Part shown: positions 7,636 to 14,331 of the stretch, piece by piece
How positions within the stretch are numbered: the stretch's first letter is position 1
Layout: every line of letters begins with the position of its first letter
NCBI GenBank assembly: GCA_937969125.1
Contig: CALBVA010000109.1
Span: 1 to 14,856, forward strand
Source of the DNA: an uncultured Verrucomicrobiales bacterium
GTDB taxonomy: Bacteria; Verrucomicrobiota; Verrucomicrobiia; Verrucomicrobiales; Akkermansiaceae
Length of the DNA: 14,856 nt
Reading direction: 5' to 3'
Program-made: the position numbers and the translations under genes
The notes under the pieces: generated by a model
Databases searched by the model: none
The model's input: only the letters and a program-made list of their open reading frames with translations
Told to the model about the DNA's origin: nothing

Positions 7636-8448
7636 CTAATCACCAGGTGCATCGGTAATCACAAAGACAGTTTGAAGGTTGGCAAAGTCAACAGAGGGAA
7701 TGATGACTGCTTCCCCGTAAACGGGGCCGGCTTCAAACTTTTCGATGGTTCCGATAGGAATTTTCGCGGGGAAGAGCTTTCCCCGCCCGTCGGTAAAAAC
7801 CTTCATCCCTTTCCGGATGACGGCATTTTTTGAGAGGTAGCGCAGGCGCAATCGAGGCGCCTCGCCGTAATTGGTCCGCCGGCCCACCACGAGGCCGACT
7901 TCCGTGGTGCCTTCGACACGCGCGGAAACTTGTGAGCCTTCATCGGTGACGAGGAGGACAGAGGAGACATTGTCACCCGGGAGCTGGACGCGCCCGACAA
8001 GGCCCCCATTAGAGGCCAGGACACAAAGGGAAACTCCGAGGCCCGACTCCGCTCCACGGTCGATCTCAATGGTGCGGCCCCACATCCGGGGCTGCATCCG
8101 GACCACGCGGGCTGCGAGGACGTCAAAGGGAGCTTTTTTCTGGAAGGCGAGAGCGTGACGGAGTTCGTTATTCTCGGCCTCGATCTCGCCGACCCGTTGG
8201 GCGATGCGCTTGTAGCGGTCGCGTTCGTTGTGGGCTTGTTCGAGCTGTTTTTCGAGGTTCTCGGAGTGCTCGACTTCCTCGATAAATTGTTTCGCGAATT
8301 GCTCCGTTTCGCCGCCCTTCGAGATGATGGGGGAGATCGCGGAGTAATAGGTCTTTTGAATCTGGCGCACGGCTTTTTCGCTGAGGGTAAAAACCCACAT
8401 GAGTCCTGCCAGAAAGAGCAGGAGTGCGAAAAAGTTGAAGGGCTTCAT
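7636..8448 (-). CDS. mreC: Rod shape-determining protein MreC
   Basis: A 270-residue bitopic membrane protein. A short cytoplasmic end (MKPFN) precedes a membrane helix (about 6-22), then a long coiled coil (about 55-105; EHSENLEKQLEQAHNERDRY, EIEAENNELRHALAF). Next comes the periplasmic beta domain, beginning VLAARVVRMQPRMWGRTIEI, with the conserved patterns DRGAESGLGVSLCVL, GGLVGRV and VLLVTDEGSQVSARV. MreC scaffolds and activates PBP2 in the elongation machinery. The length is typical of Gram-positive and other non-proteobacterial MreC and shorter than in E. coli, and the Pro-rich C-terminal tail is missing. It sits 31 bases after mreB, with a small hairpin in the gap, and 9 bases before mreD. 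Confidence 0.94.
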   Translation of the reverse strand: MKPFNFFALLLFLAGLMWVFTLSEKAVRQIQKTYYSAISPIISKGGETEQFAKQFIEEVEHSENLEKQLEQAHNERDRYKRIAQRVGEIEAENNELRHALAFQKKAPFDVLAARVVRMQPRMWGRTIEIDRGAESGLGVSLCVLASNGGLVGRVQLPGDNVSSVLLVTDEGSQVSARVEGTTEVGLVVGRRTNYGEAPRLRLRYLSKNAVIRKGMKVFTDGRGKLFPAKIPIGTIEKFEAGPVYGEAVIIPSVDFANLQTVFVITDAPGD

Positions 8449-8460
8449 GGCGACAGTGCC

Positions 8461-8476
8461 GAATCAGAGCTGATTC
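8461..8476 (-). other. Small hairpin directly after the mreB stop codon
   Basis: A perfect 6-bp inverted repeat (GAATCA and TGATTC) with a 4-base loop begins 3 bases after the mreB stop, inside the 31-base mreB-mreC gap. No U-run follows, so it is not a standard intrinsic terminator. It could stabilise the 3' end of a processed mreB mRNA or slow ribosomes before mreC. The stem is short and A/T-rich, so its function is uncertain. Confidence 0.35.
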
Positions 8477-8479
8477 AGT

Positions 8480-9502
8480 CTATTCAGAGTTGGTCACGCG
8501 CTTCAAGAAGGCTAGTTCTTGAAGGACTTTTCCGGTGCCTTCGGCGACGGCGCTGAGGGGATCTTCAGCGACATGCACGGGTAGGCCGGTCTCCTCACGG
8601 AGGCGACGGTCCAGCCCACGAAGCAGAGCGCCTCCGCCGGCCAGGACGAGGCCCCGGTCCACGAGGTCAGCCGCCAATTCCGGCGGGCAACGCTCCAGAG
8701 TGGTGCGGACGGCATCTACGATGGTGGCGAGCGGATCTGCCATGGCATCGCGAATTTCCTGGGAAGTAATAGTGACCGTCTTCGGAAGACCGGAGACGAG
8801 GTCACGGCCCTTCACTTCCATTCCGGTTTCCTTGGGAAGTGGATAGGCAGAGCCGACGCGGATCTTGATGTCCTCTGCGGTGCGTTCACCGATCATGAGG
8901 TTAAAGGCACGCTTCATGTGGGAAATGATGGCCTCATCCAGCTCATCACCGGCGGTGCGGACACTGCGGGCGTAGACGATTCCAGAGAGCGAAATCAGGG
9001 CGACCTCGGTGGTGCCGCCGCCGATGTCCACGATCATGTTACCGGAGGCATCTTGGACAGGCAGGCCCACTCCGATCGCCGCAGCCATCGGTTCCTCGAT
9101 GAGATAGACTTCACGCGCGCCCGCCTGCTCGGCGGATTCCTTCACCGCGCGACGCTCCACCTCGGTGATGCCAGAGGGGATGGCGATGACCACGCGAGGG
9201 TGGGAGCGGCGCTTATTGCTGACCTTCTTAATGAAGTGGCGAAGCATGGCCTCGGTCACCTCGAAGTCGGCAATGACTCCGTCCTTCAGCGGACGGATCG
9301 CGACGATATTTCCGGGGGTGCGGCCGAGCATGCGCTTGGCATCGTCACCAACGGCGAGGACCTCATTGGTCCCGGCCTTCACCGCGACCACCGAGGGCTC
9401 TCGGAGGACAATCCCGTGGTCTTTGACATTGACCAAGGTATTTGCCGTGCCGAGATCGATACCAATATCGTTCGAAAGTAGGCCAAAAAGTTTAGCAAAC
9501 AT
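8480..9502 (-). CDS. mreB: Rod shape-determining protein MreB, bacterial actin
   Basis: A 340-residue actin homologue of full family length that forms ATP-bound double filaments under the membrane and guides the elongasome. It has phosphate-1 motif DIGIDLGTANTL (12-23), phosphate-2 motif IVDIGGGTTEVA (157-168), the EEPMAAAIG segment of the nucleotide cleft (about 136-144), and the adenosine motif LVLAGGGALLRGL near residue 290. The N-terminus MFAKLFGLLSN resembles the amphipathic membrane-binding helix of Gram-negative MreB. The ATG at 9502 directly precedes the conserved sequence, so the start is secure. It is the first gene after a 150-base gap, so a promoter probably lies just upstream. 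The 37 bases before the start contain no G in the mRNA, so there is no Shine-Dalgarno sequence. Confidence 0.97.
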   Translation of the reverse strand: MFAKLFGLLSNDIGIDLGTANTLVNVKDHGIVLREPSVVAVKAGTNEVLAVGDDAKRMLGRTPGNIVAIRPLKDGVIADFEVTEAMLRHFIKKVSNKRRSHPRVVIAIPSGITEVERRAVKESAEQAGAREVYLIEEPMAAAIGVGLPVQDASGNMIVDIGGGTTEVALISLSGIVYARSVRTAGDELDEAIISHMKRAFNLMIGERTAEDIKIRVGSAYPLPKETGMEVKGRDLVSGLPKTVTITSQEIRDAMADPLATIVDAVRTTLERCPPELAADLVDRGLVLAGGGALLRGLDRRLREETGLPVHVAEDPLSAVAEGTGKVLQELAFLKRVTNSE

Positions 9503-9652
9503 TGATAATTAGAGAGTTGTATAGAAAAGAGAAAGTTGACGGAAGTGACTCCACCTCAAGGTGCGAAAAATACTCCGCCTTGAAGGACGAGGACGATGGC
9601 GAGGGGCTTCCGTATGGTCAAGCCGCATCAGATCGGCGAAGGTGGGAATCGC
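9503..9652 (-). promoter_or_regulatory. Probable mreB promoter region with paired direct repeats
   Basis: This 150-base gap between parA and mreB is the largest in the minus-strand run and probably holds the mreB promoter. On the plus strand, ACTCCACCTCAAGG (9548-9561) and ACTCCGCCTTGAAGG (9572-9586) form an imperfect direct repeat with a 24-base start-to-start distance. Their CCT...AGG cores are nearly palindromic, so each could bind a regulator. A possible -10 element (TATACA on the minus strand, 9518-9523) lies about 16 bases before the mreB ATG, but no good -35 sits at the right distance. Function is inferred. Confidence 0.4.
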
Positions 9653-10435
9653 TTATTCCGACGGGGAATCACCCCGGCGGGACAGGAATTCCTCGGTGAA
9701 GGCCGCGTAGGCTGTCGATCCAGCACCGCGTGGGTCATGCTCGAAGATGGTCTGACCGAAGCTCGGTGCCTCGCCGATGCGAATGGTGCGGGGAATGAGC
9801 GCCTTGTAGAGTTCGTTCGGGAAGAATTTCTGCACTTCCTCGACCACAGAGCGGGAGAGATTGGTGCGGGAATCATACATTGTCATGACGATGCCCTCCA
9901 ATTTCACCGGGGCAGTCACGCCGGATTCGCGAATACGCTCGATGACGTGCACGATCTTGGCGAGCCCCTCGAGTCCGAACCATTCGCACTGGAGGGGAAT
10001 GATGATCTCATCCGCGGCGGCGAGAGCGGAGGTCATCAGCACGCCGAGGGACGGTGGGGTATCCAGAATGACGTAATCGAAGTCACGGACGCGGGAGAGA
10101 TTCTCCAAAATGGTGCGGAGACGTGAGAGGTAGTCAGGCGTCTGGGCGAGCTCGATTTCCACACCCGCGAGGTCCATATCTCCGGGGACGAGAGAGAGAT
10201 TTTCGATGCGGGAATTGATGATTTTATTCTCGATCTTCGCCTCGCCAAGGAGCGGATGATACATGCAGCCCTCGGAGCTGGCCTCGGAGCCAATTCCGCT
10301 GGTGGCATTGGCTTGGGGATCGAGATCGAGGAGGAGGACAGACTTGCCGCGCGCAGCCAGACCAGCGGCGAGGCTGATCGAGGTGGTGGTCTTTCCGACT
10401 CCTCCTTTTTGGTTGGCGATGGCAATGACTTTCAT
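9653..10435 (-). CDS. parA: ParA/Soj family chromosome-partitioning ATPase
   Basis: A 260-residue ParA/Soj ATPase, a dimeric DNA-binding switch that positions cargo on the nucleoid, usually with ParB. The deviant Walker A motif KGGVGKTT has the signature Lys10 and Lys15. Walker A' is LLLDLDPQANATSG (Asp39), and Walker B is FDYVILDTPPSLG (Asp125). Arg190 and Arg219 (PRTIRIGEAPSFGQ) match the DNA-binding arginines 189 and 218 of B. subtilis Soj, so it should bind DNA non-specifically. It looks like a normal chromosomal Soj rather than a MipZ or MinD: there is no C-terminal amphipathic helix, and the end is polar. No parB or parS-like site was noticed in the window; parB may be elsewhere. The gene lies between proC (72-base gap) and mreB (150-base gap), on the same strand. 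Confidence 0.94.
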   Translation of the reverse strand: MKVIAIANQKGGVGKTTTSISLAAGLAARGKSVLLLDLDPQANATSGIGSEASSEGCMYHPLLGEAKIENKIINSRIENLSLVPGDMDLAGVEIELAQTPDYLSRLRTILENLSRVRDFDYVILDTPPSLGVLMTSALAAADEIIIPLQCEWFGLEGLAKIVHVIERIRESGVTAPVKLEGIVMTMYDSRTNLSRSVVEEVQKFFPNELYKALIPRTIRIGEAPSFGQTIFEHDPRGAGSTAYAAFTEEFLSRRGDSPSE

Positions 10436-10449
10436 AGTGGGGAATGACT

Positions 10450-10474
10450 GGGAAGGTGGGGTGGGGGGAGCGGG
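10450..10474 (+). other. Four-tract G-quadruplex motif upstream of parA
   Basis: On the plus strand, which is the template strand for parA, four G runs of 3, 4, 6 and 3 are separated by loops of 5, 1 and 3 bases. This fits the standard intramolecular quadruplex pattern. It ends 14 bases before the parA ATG. The mRNA there is correspondingly C-rich. It could affect polymerase passage or promoter opening; the effect is unknown. Confidence 0.5.
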
Positions 10475-10507
10475 AGCGAAAGAAAAATCACGGGATTGTT
10501 AAGTAAT

Positions 10508-11308
10508 TCAGGACCCCAGTTCCTGCGCTCGTTTGGCGGCGGCGGTCACGGCCTTGATTAAGGTTGAGCGGAAGGCTCCTTCTTCCAAGGCCGCCAGCCC
10601 CGCGATAGTGGTGCCGCCGGGCGAGGTGACCTGGTCCCGCAGTTCCGCCGGATGAAGGCCGGATTGGCGGACCATCTCAGCCGCGCCGAGCACAGTCTGC
10701 GTGGCGAGGGCGAGGGCTTGTTCGCGAGGGATTCCCTGAAGAAGCGCGCCATCAGCGAGGGCTTCGATGAAGGTATAAACGTAAGCTGGCCCGCTTCCGG
10801 AGGTTCCGGTGACGGCATCCAGGAGCTCCTCTTTCACACGGATCCCGGTTCCTACTGATGAAAGGAGTTTTTCGGTGAAGAGGCTGTCCTTCTCCAGAGC
10901 ATCCTTACCAAGAGCAAACGCCGCCGCTCCCTCACCGACGAGGGATGGAGTATTGGGCATGACACGGATGATGCGGGCCTTTCCGGAAACATAGAGGTCC
11001 ATCGCAGAGAGGTGAACTCCGGCTGCGATGGACAGGACGAGGAGGTTTTCGGCAGCGGGTGAAATTCGTGAGACCTGCTCCAGGACGGGGCGGACATCGT
11101 CGGGCTTTACGCAGAGAAGGAGAGTGTCGCTCTTTTCAATGAGTTCCTTTAGCGAGGAAGCGGCGGTGATTCCCTCACCAAGATTGGCGATCGCTTCTGG
11201 CACCGGATCATAGGCGATGACTTCTCCAGCGGAAAAGACGCCCGCCTTGATTGCTCCGAGAGTCAGGGCTGAGCCCATTTTGCCACATCCTACAACGCCG
11301 ATCATCAT
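10508..11308 (-). CDS. proC: Pyrroline-5-carboxylate reductase
   Basis: A 266-residue ProC that reduces 1-pyrroline-5-carboxylate to L-proline with NAD(P)H, the last step of proline synthesis, in the cytoplasm. The N-terminal Rossmann motif is IGVVGCGKMGSAL, followed by LLLCVKPDDV and the RVMPNTPSLVGEGAAA strand-turn. The C-terminal dimer/active-site helices carry GTSGSGPAYVYTFIEALADG and the family signature from QVTSPGGTTIAGLAALEEG to the end. Length matches the family (about 265-280). The start can be either of two adjacent ATG codons (11308 or 11305). The leader has no Shine-Dalgarno sequence. It heads the minus-strand run, 72 bases before parA, and diverges from the TPR protein gene. Any functional link to the shape genes is not evident. 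Confidence 0.96.
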   Translation of the reverse strand: MMIGVVGCGKMGSALTLGAIKAGVFSAGEVIAYDPVPEAIANLGEGITAASSLKELIEKSDTLLLCVKPDDVRPVLEQVSRISPAAENLLVLSIAAGVHLSAMDLYVSGKARIIRVMPNTPSLVGEGAAAFALGKDALEKDSLFTEKLLSSVGTGIRVKEELLDAVTGTSGSGPAYVYTFIEALADGALLQGIPREQALALATQTVLGAAEMVRQSGLHPAELRDQVTSPGGTTIAGLAALEEGAFRSTLIKAVTAAAKRAQELGS

Positions 11309-11388
11309 GCCGGAGAGTGAACCGGTCGCGGGTCGGCTGTCGAGGGAAAGGCATTGCCAGGAAAGGGGTTTTTTCAGAGAAAGACGCC
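11309..11388. promoter_or_regulatory. Divergent promoter region between proC and the TPR gene
   Basis: Only 80 bases separate the two divergent starts, so the promoters must be close together or overlapping. TTGCCA at 11354-11359 resembles a -35 for the plus-strand gene, but no clear -10 follows. No operator-like palindrome was recognised. The regulatory role is inferred from gene orientation. Confidence 0.35.
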
Positions 11389-13083
11389 GTGAATCTTCGT
11401 CCGCTTTTTTTCCTGCCCGTTTTTCTGATCTCCATGATTCATGCTCAGGAATTTAAAGTGGAGACGGTGATCCACCCGGTGGTCGCAGAGCTGGACGCCC
11501 CGAAACTGCGGCCGAAGTTTACCGAGGGGATCATGGCGATCAGCTCTAGCAGTGCCGAGGCTGCCGAACACGTCCGTCAGGGAATCGCACGGCTGAATGC
11601 GAGCTGGGATTTCGAGGGCTACCGTCACTTCTGCACTGCGGCTAAGATGGACCCGGACTGCATGATGGCCTATTGGGGCATCGCGATTAGCCTGGCCGGG
11701 AGTCAGCACGAGTTCTTCGCTCAACGGCAGGCCGCCGTAGAGCGCATGCTGGATTTACTGGAATTCCGCCTGAAATCCGCCGGTGATGAAAACAAGGCCG
11801 TTGAGCTGGAAAGGGGATATGTCGAGGCCGCAGCCAAGCTTCTCACTCAGGGAGTGCGCGCCTCCGGACTAACCTTCACCGCCGTCTCGGAACGCTTCAA
11901 GGAGGACGTGCAATCAAAGCTCTTTTCCCTCTTCTTCCAGCGAGATGGATTCGATGAATTCGGAGACCCGCGTCCGGGTCAGCTAAGAATCAGCAAAGGT
12001 CTGAAGGAGTTATTGAAAAGCCACCCCGATAGCATCTCCGTCCTATCCTTCTGGGTGAACAGCCAGTCGGAATCACCCTTCGTCGGACCGTCGGCACGGA
12101 CCGAGATCCTGCCTCACGCCCAGAAACTTGCCAGCCTCCATCCAGATTATCCACCCTTCCACCTAATGCTAGCGCACGTCGAGGCTCGGCTGGGAAATGC
12201 TGCCCTCGCCATCGCGTCCTGCGAGAAGGCTATCGCCCTTTTTGAAGCTTACATGAAGGCGGAGAAGGTAACCTTCCACGATTGCGAAGGCTGGATTCGC
12301 GCGAAGGTCTATCTCGCCAATCTCCTGGCAACGAAAGGTAACTACCCGGAAGCGATCAAGGTGGCGAAGGAGCTGGCCGCTGTGAAGATTGACAAGGAGC
12401 GCCTTTTCTCGCGCGGAGCTGGCTTGCTCCTCTGGGAAGGGCGCACCATTGGCGCACGACTCGCCCTCGGTCGTTCTTCCAAAGCGGACCTCAAAGCCGG
12501 AACCGAACTCCTGAAGAAATTTTCAGACGAGCAGTGGTTTCCCGAACAAAGCTTTGCTTACACCTATCGCGATGCCCTCGCCTTCTGTCTCGCCACACGC
12601 GTCGCCCTCAGCGTAAAGGACTTTAAGAGTTCAAAGAGTATTTTCACCGAGCTCCTGAAGCGCGCCCGGGCCGTCGAGTCCAAGCGTCCTCTCGCAGAAA
12701 AAACCTCTACCTACGGCGAGTGGATTCGGGCTAATCAAACCCTCGTCGTTGCTGTGACCGAACTCCGCGGCCTCCTCACTCAGCAGGAAACTGGTGCACT
12801 AAAACTGACTGCCGTGAATTGGTTCAAGTCCGCCATCGACCGACAAAGCAAACCAGCCAATCTCCTCCCACCACCGCTCGATTATCCCATCCAGCTCCGC
12901 CTCGGCGATTACTACATGAAGGCGGGAGATCCTGTGAAGGCCGGAATCGCTTATCGGGATGGATTGGATGCCCGCCCAAATCATCTGGCCACCCTGGAGG
13001 CCTATCTCTTGGCCCTCCAGAAACAGGGTCGGAAGGATGATGTCATTGCGCTGAAGAAGCGCATCGATGCGGTCAAAAAGTAA
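11389..13083 (+). CDS. Secreted TPR-repeat protein of unknown function
   Basis: A 564-residue protein from a GTG start at 11389. That start exposes a good signal peptide (MNLRPLFFLPVFLISMIHA, cut before QE). An upstream TTG in the same frame would add 46 residues, overlap proC and bury the signal peptide, so I reject it. The mature part is largely helical with TPR-like units: about 73-104 (including AAKMDPDCMMAYWGIAISLA), 258-290 (MLAHVEARLGNAALAIASCE), 303-331 (KVYLANLLATKGNYPEAIKV) and 500-560 (LRLGDYYMKAGDPVKAGIAY and onward). The DPxCxMAYWG element is common in exported TPR proteins of verrucomicrobia and planctomycetes. It is probably a periplasmic or outer-membrane-associated scaffold; no catalytic motif is visible. 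It is transcribed alone and converges on ispH with 9 bases between the stops. Confidence 0.85.
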   Translation: MNLRPLFFLPVFLISMIHAQEFKVETVIHPVVAELDAPKLRPKFTEGIMAISSSSAEAAEHVRQGIARLNASWDFEGYRHFCTAAKMDPDCMMAYWGIAISLAGSQHEFFAQRQAAVERMLDLLEFRLKSAGDENKAVELERGYVEAAAKLLTQGVRASGLTFTAVSERFKEDVQSKLFSLFFQRDGFDEFGDPRPGQLRISKGLKELLKSHPDSISVLSFWVNSQSESPFVGPSARTEILPHAQKLASLHPDYPPFHLMLAHVEARLGNAALAIASCEKAIALFEAYMKAEKVTFHDCEGWIRAKVYLANLLATKGNYPEAIKVAKELAAVKIDKERLFSRGAGLLLWEGRTIGARLALGRSSKADLKAGTELLKKFSDEQWFPEQSFAYTYRDALAFCLATRVALSVKDFKSSKSIFTELLKRARAVESKRPLAEKTSTYGEWIRANQTLVVAVTELRGLLTQQETGALKLTAVNWFKSAIDRQSKPANLLPPPLDYPIQLRLGDYYMKAGDPVKAGIAYRDGLDARPNHLATLEAYLLALQKQGRKDDVIALKKRIDAVKK

Positions 13084-13092
13084 CGCTCCGAA

Positions 13093-14331
13093 TCAGGCTT
13101 CCTCGATCTGTTTCCGTAAGATTCCCCGCAGGCCGAGCACGCGGACAATCGTCTCCTCAATGAGATTCGCCGGACACGAGGCTCCGGCGGTGATGCCTAT
13201 CGTGGCTTCGCGCTCATCGAAGCCTGCGAGAACATTGGGCGATTCAATCTCATCCTTCGCTTCCAGATCGAAGTGTACCACCGTCTCCAGTGATTCCAGG
13301 CAGGACGCTTCTCGAATGAAATAAGTGGGGAGGTTCTCATTGCCAATCTCCACCAGGTGTGTGGTGTTCGAGCTGTTATAGCCGCCGACCACCAGGAGCA
13401 GATCCATTGGCTTGTTGAGCATGTCGAAGAGAGCATCCTGCCGCTCCTGAGTCGCCCCGCAGATCGTATCAAACATCTGGAAATTATCGGCGTTCCCATC
13501 CCGGTCGGTGATGGCAATACGCACCCGTTTTTGAATTTCCTCGGTCTCGCTTTTTAGCATGGTCGTCTGATTCGCGACCCCGATTTCGCGCAAATGAATC
13601 TTCGGATCGAAGCCCTCCGAATGCGCCTTCTCGAACTTCGCGAGGAATTCCGCGCTGTCTCCGCCATTGCGGATGAAATTACACACGTAATCCGTCTCTT
13701 CGAGAGTCAAGACTACGAGGTAGTGACCCTTGCCGTCGGTGCCGGTCGCGCGGGATGCCGTGGCCCGTGTTTCCTCATGGCCGCGTTTTCCATGGATGAG
13801 GGAGGTCATTCCTGTCTTTGCGTAAGTCCGCACCCGTCGCCAAACCTTCATGACATCCCCGCAGGTCGTATCGATGATGTGGCATCCTTGTTCCTCGATC
13901 TTATCGGTGAAATTAGTGGGCGCTCCGAAGGCCGGCACGATGACCACATCATCTTCGGTCAGTTGATCGTAGTCGGCCGTCAGCTCCTTCCAAGGCAGAG
14001 AGACGATGTCCATATCGCTTAGCTGTCTGTTCACCTCGGGATTGTGAATGATCTCCCCGATCAGGAAAATCCGCTGACCCGGAAAGACCCGGCGCGCGGC
14101 ATAGGCCAGATCGATCGCTCGCTCTACCCCGTAGCAAAATCCGAATTGCTCCGCTAATCGCACCGTCGTCTTGCCGATGGTTAATGAGCCTCCGTGCTCG
14201 CGCAGTTTCTCTACGATGGGGGAGTGGTAGTGTTTTTCCACCTCCTCCTGCACCAGCGTCATCACGTCCGGTCGGCGGACATTCACACGTTTCCTCTTCG
14301 CGGGCTTTTTGATTTCGGCGGGCTTATTCAC
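13093..14331 (-). CDS. ispH: 4-hydroxy-3-methylbut-2-enyl diphosphate reductase
   Basis: A 412-residue IspH (LytB), the [4Fe-4S] enzyme that converts HMBPP to IPP and DMAPP in the last step of the MEP isoprenoid pathway. The three cluster cysteines are Cys66 (FGFCYGVERA), Cys157 (IIDTTCGDV) and Cys291 (FDTICGATQERQ). Substrate and proton-relay residues are present: His96 (EIIHNPEVN), the HGKRGHEE segment (His185-Glu186), the SSNTTHL segment (Ser321-Asn322) and Ser385 (AGASCPANL). It is longer than E. coli IspH (316) and resembles the long, roughly 400-residue cyanobacterial/plant-like type, with a basic N-terminal extension of some 50 residues. I chose the GTG at 14331 because it overlaps the upstream membrane-protein stop as GTGA, a classic coupling arrangement. 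MTL at residues 24-26 is a later alternative. The frame stays open upstream, but there it only shadows the membrane-protein gene. Confidence 0.95.
   Translation of the reverse strand: MNKPAEIKKPAKRKRVNVRRPDVMTLVQEEVEKHYHSPIVEKLREHGGSLTIGKTTVRLAEQFGFCYGVERAIDLAYAARRVFPGQRIFLIGEIIHNPEVNRQLSDMDIVSLPWKELTADYDQLTEDDVVIVPAFGAPTNFTDKIEEQGCHIIDTTCGDVMKVWRRVRTYAKTGMTSLIHGKRGHEETRATASRATGTDGKGHYLVVLTLEETDYVCNFIRNGGDSAEFLAKFEKAHSEGFDPKIHLREIGVANQTTMLKSETEEIQKRVRIAITDRDGNADNFQMFDTICGATQERQDALFDMLNKPMDLLLVVGGYNSSNTTHLVEIGNENLPTYFIREASCLESLETVVHFDLEAKDEIESPNVLAGFDEREATIGITAGASCPANLIEETIVRVLGLRGILRKQIEEA

Noticed and set aside
8461..8476. mreB-mreC hairpin as an intrinsic terminator
   Set aside because: The stem is only 6 bp and A/T-rich, and no U-run follows, so it cannot be called a terminator; it is reported only as a small hairpin.
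11251..11388. Upstream extension of the TPR gene by 46 codons to a TTG
   Set aside because: It overlaps the start of proC and would hide the clear signal peptide that begins at the GTG at 11389.
13084..13092. Bidirectional terminator between the convergent TPR and ispH genes
   Set aside because: Only 9 bases separate the stops and I see no stem-loop with a T-run there. The same holds for the 12-base gap at 2222-2233.
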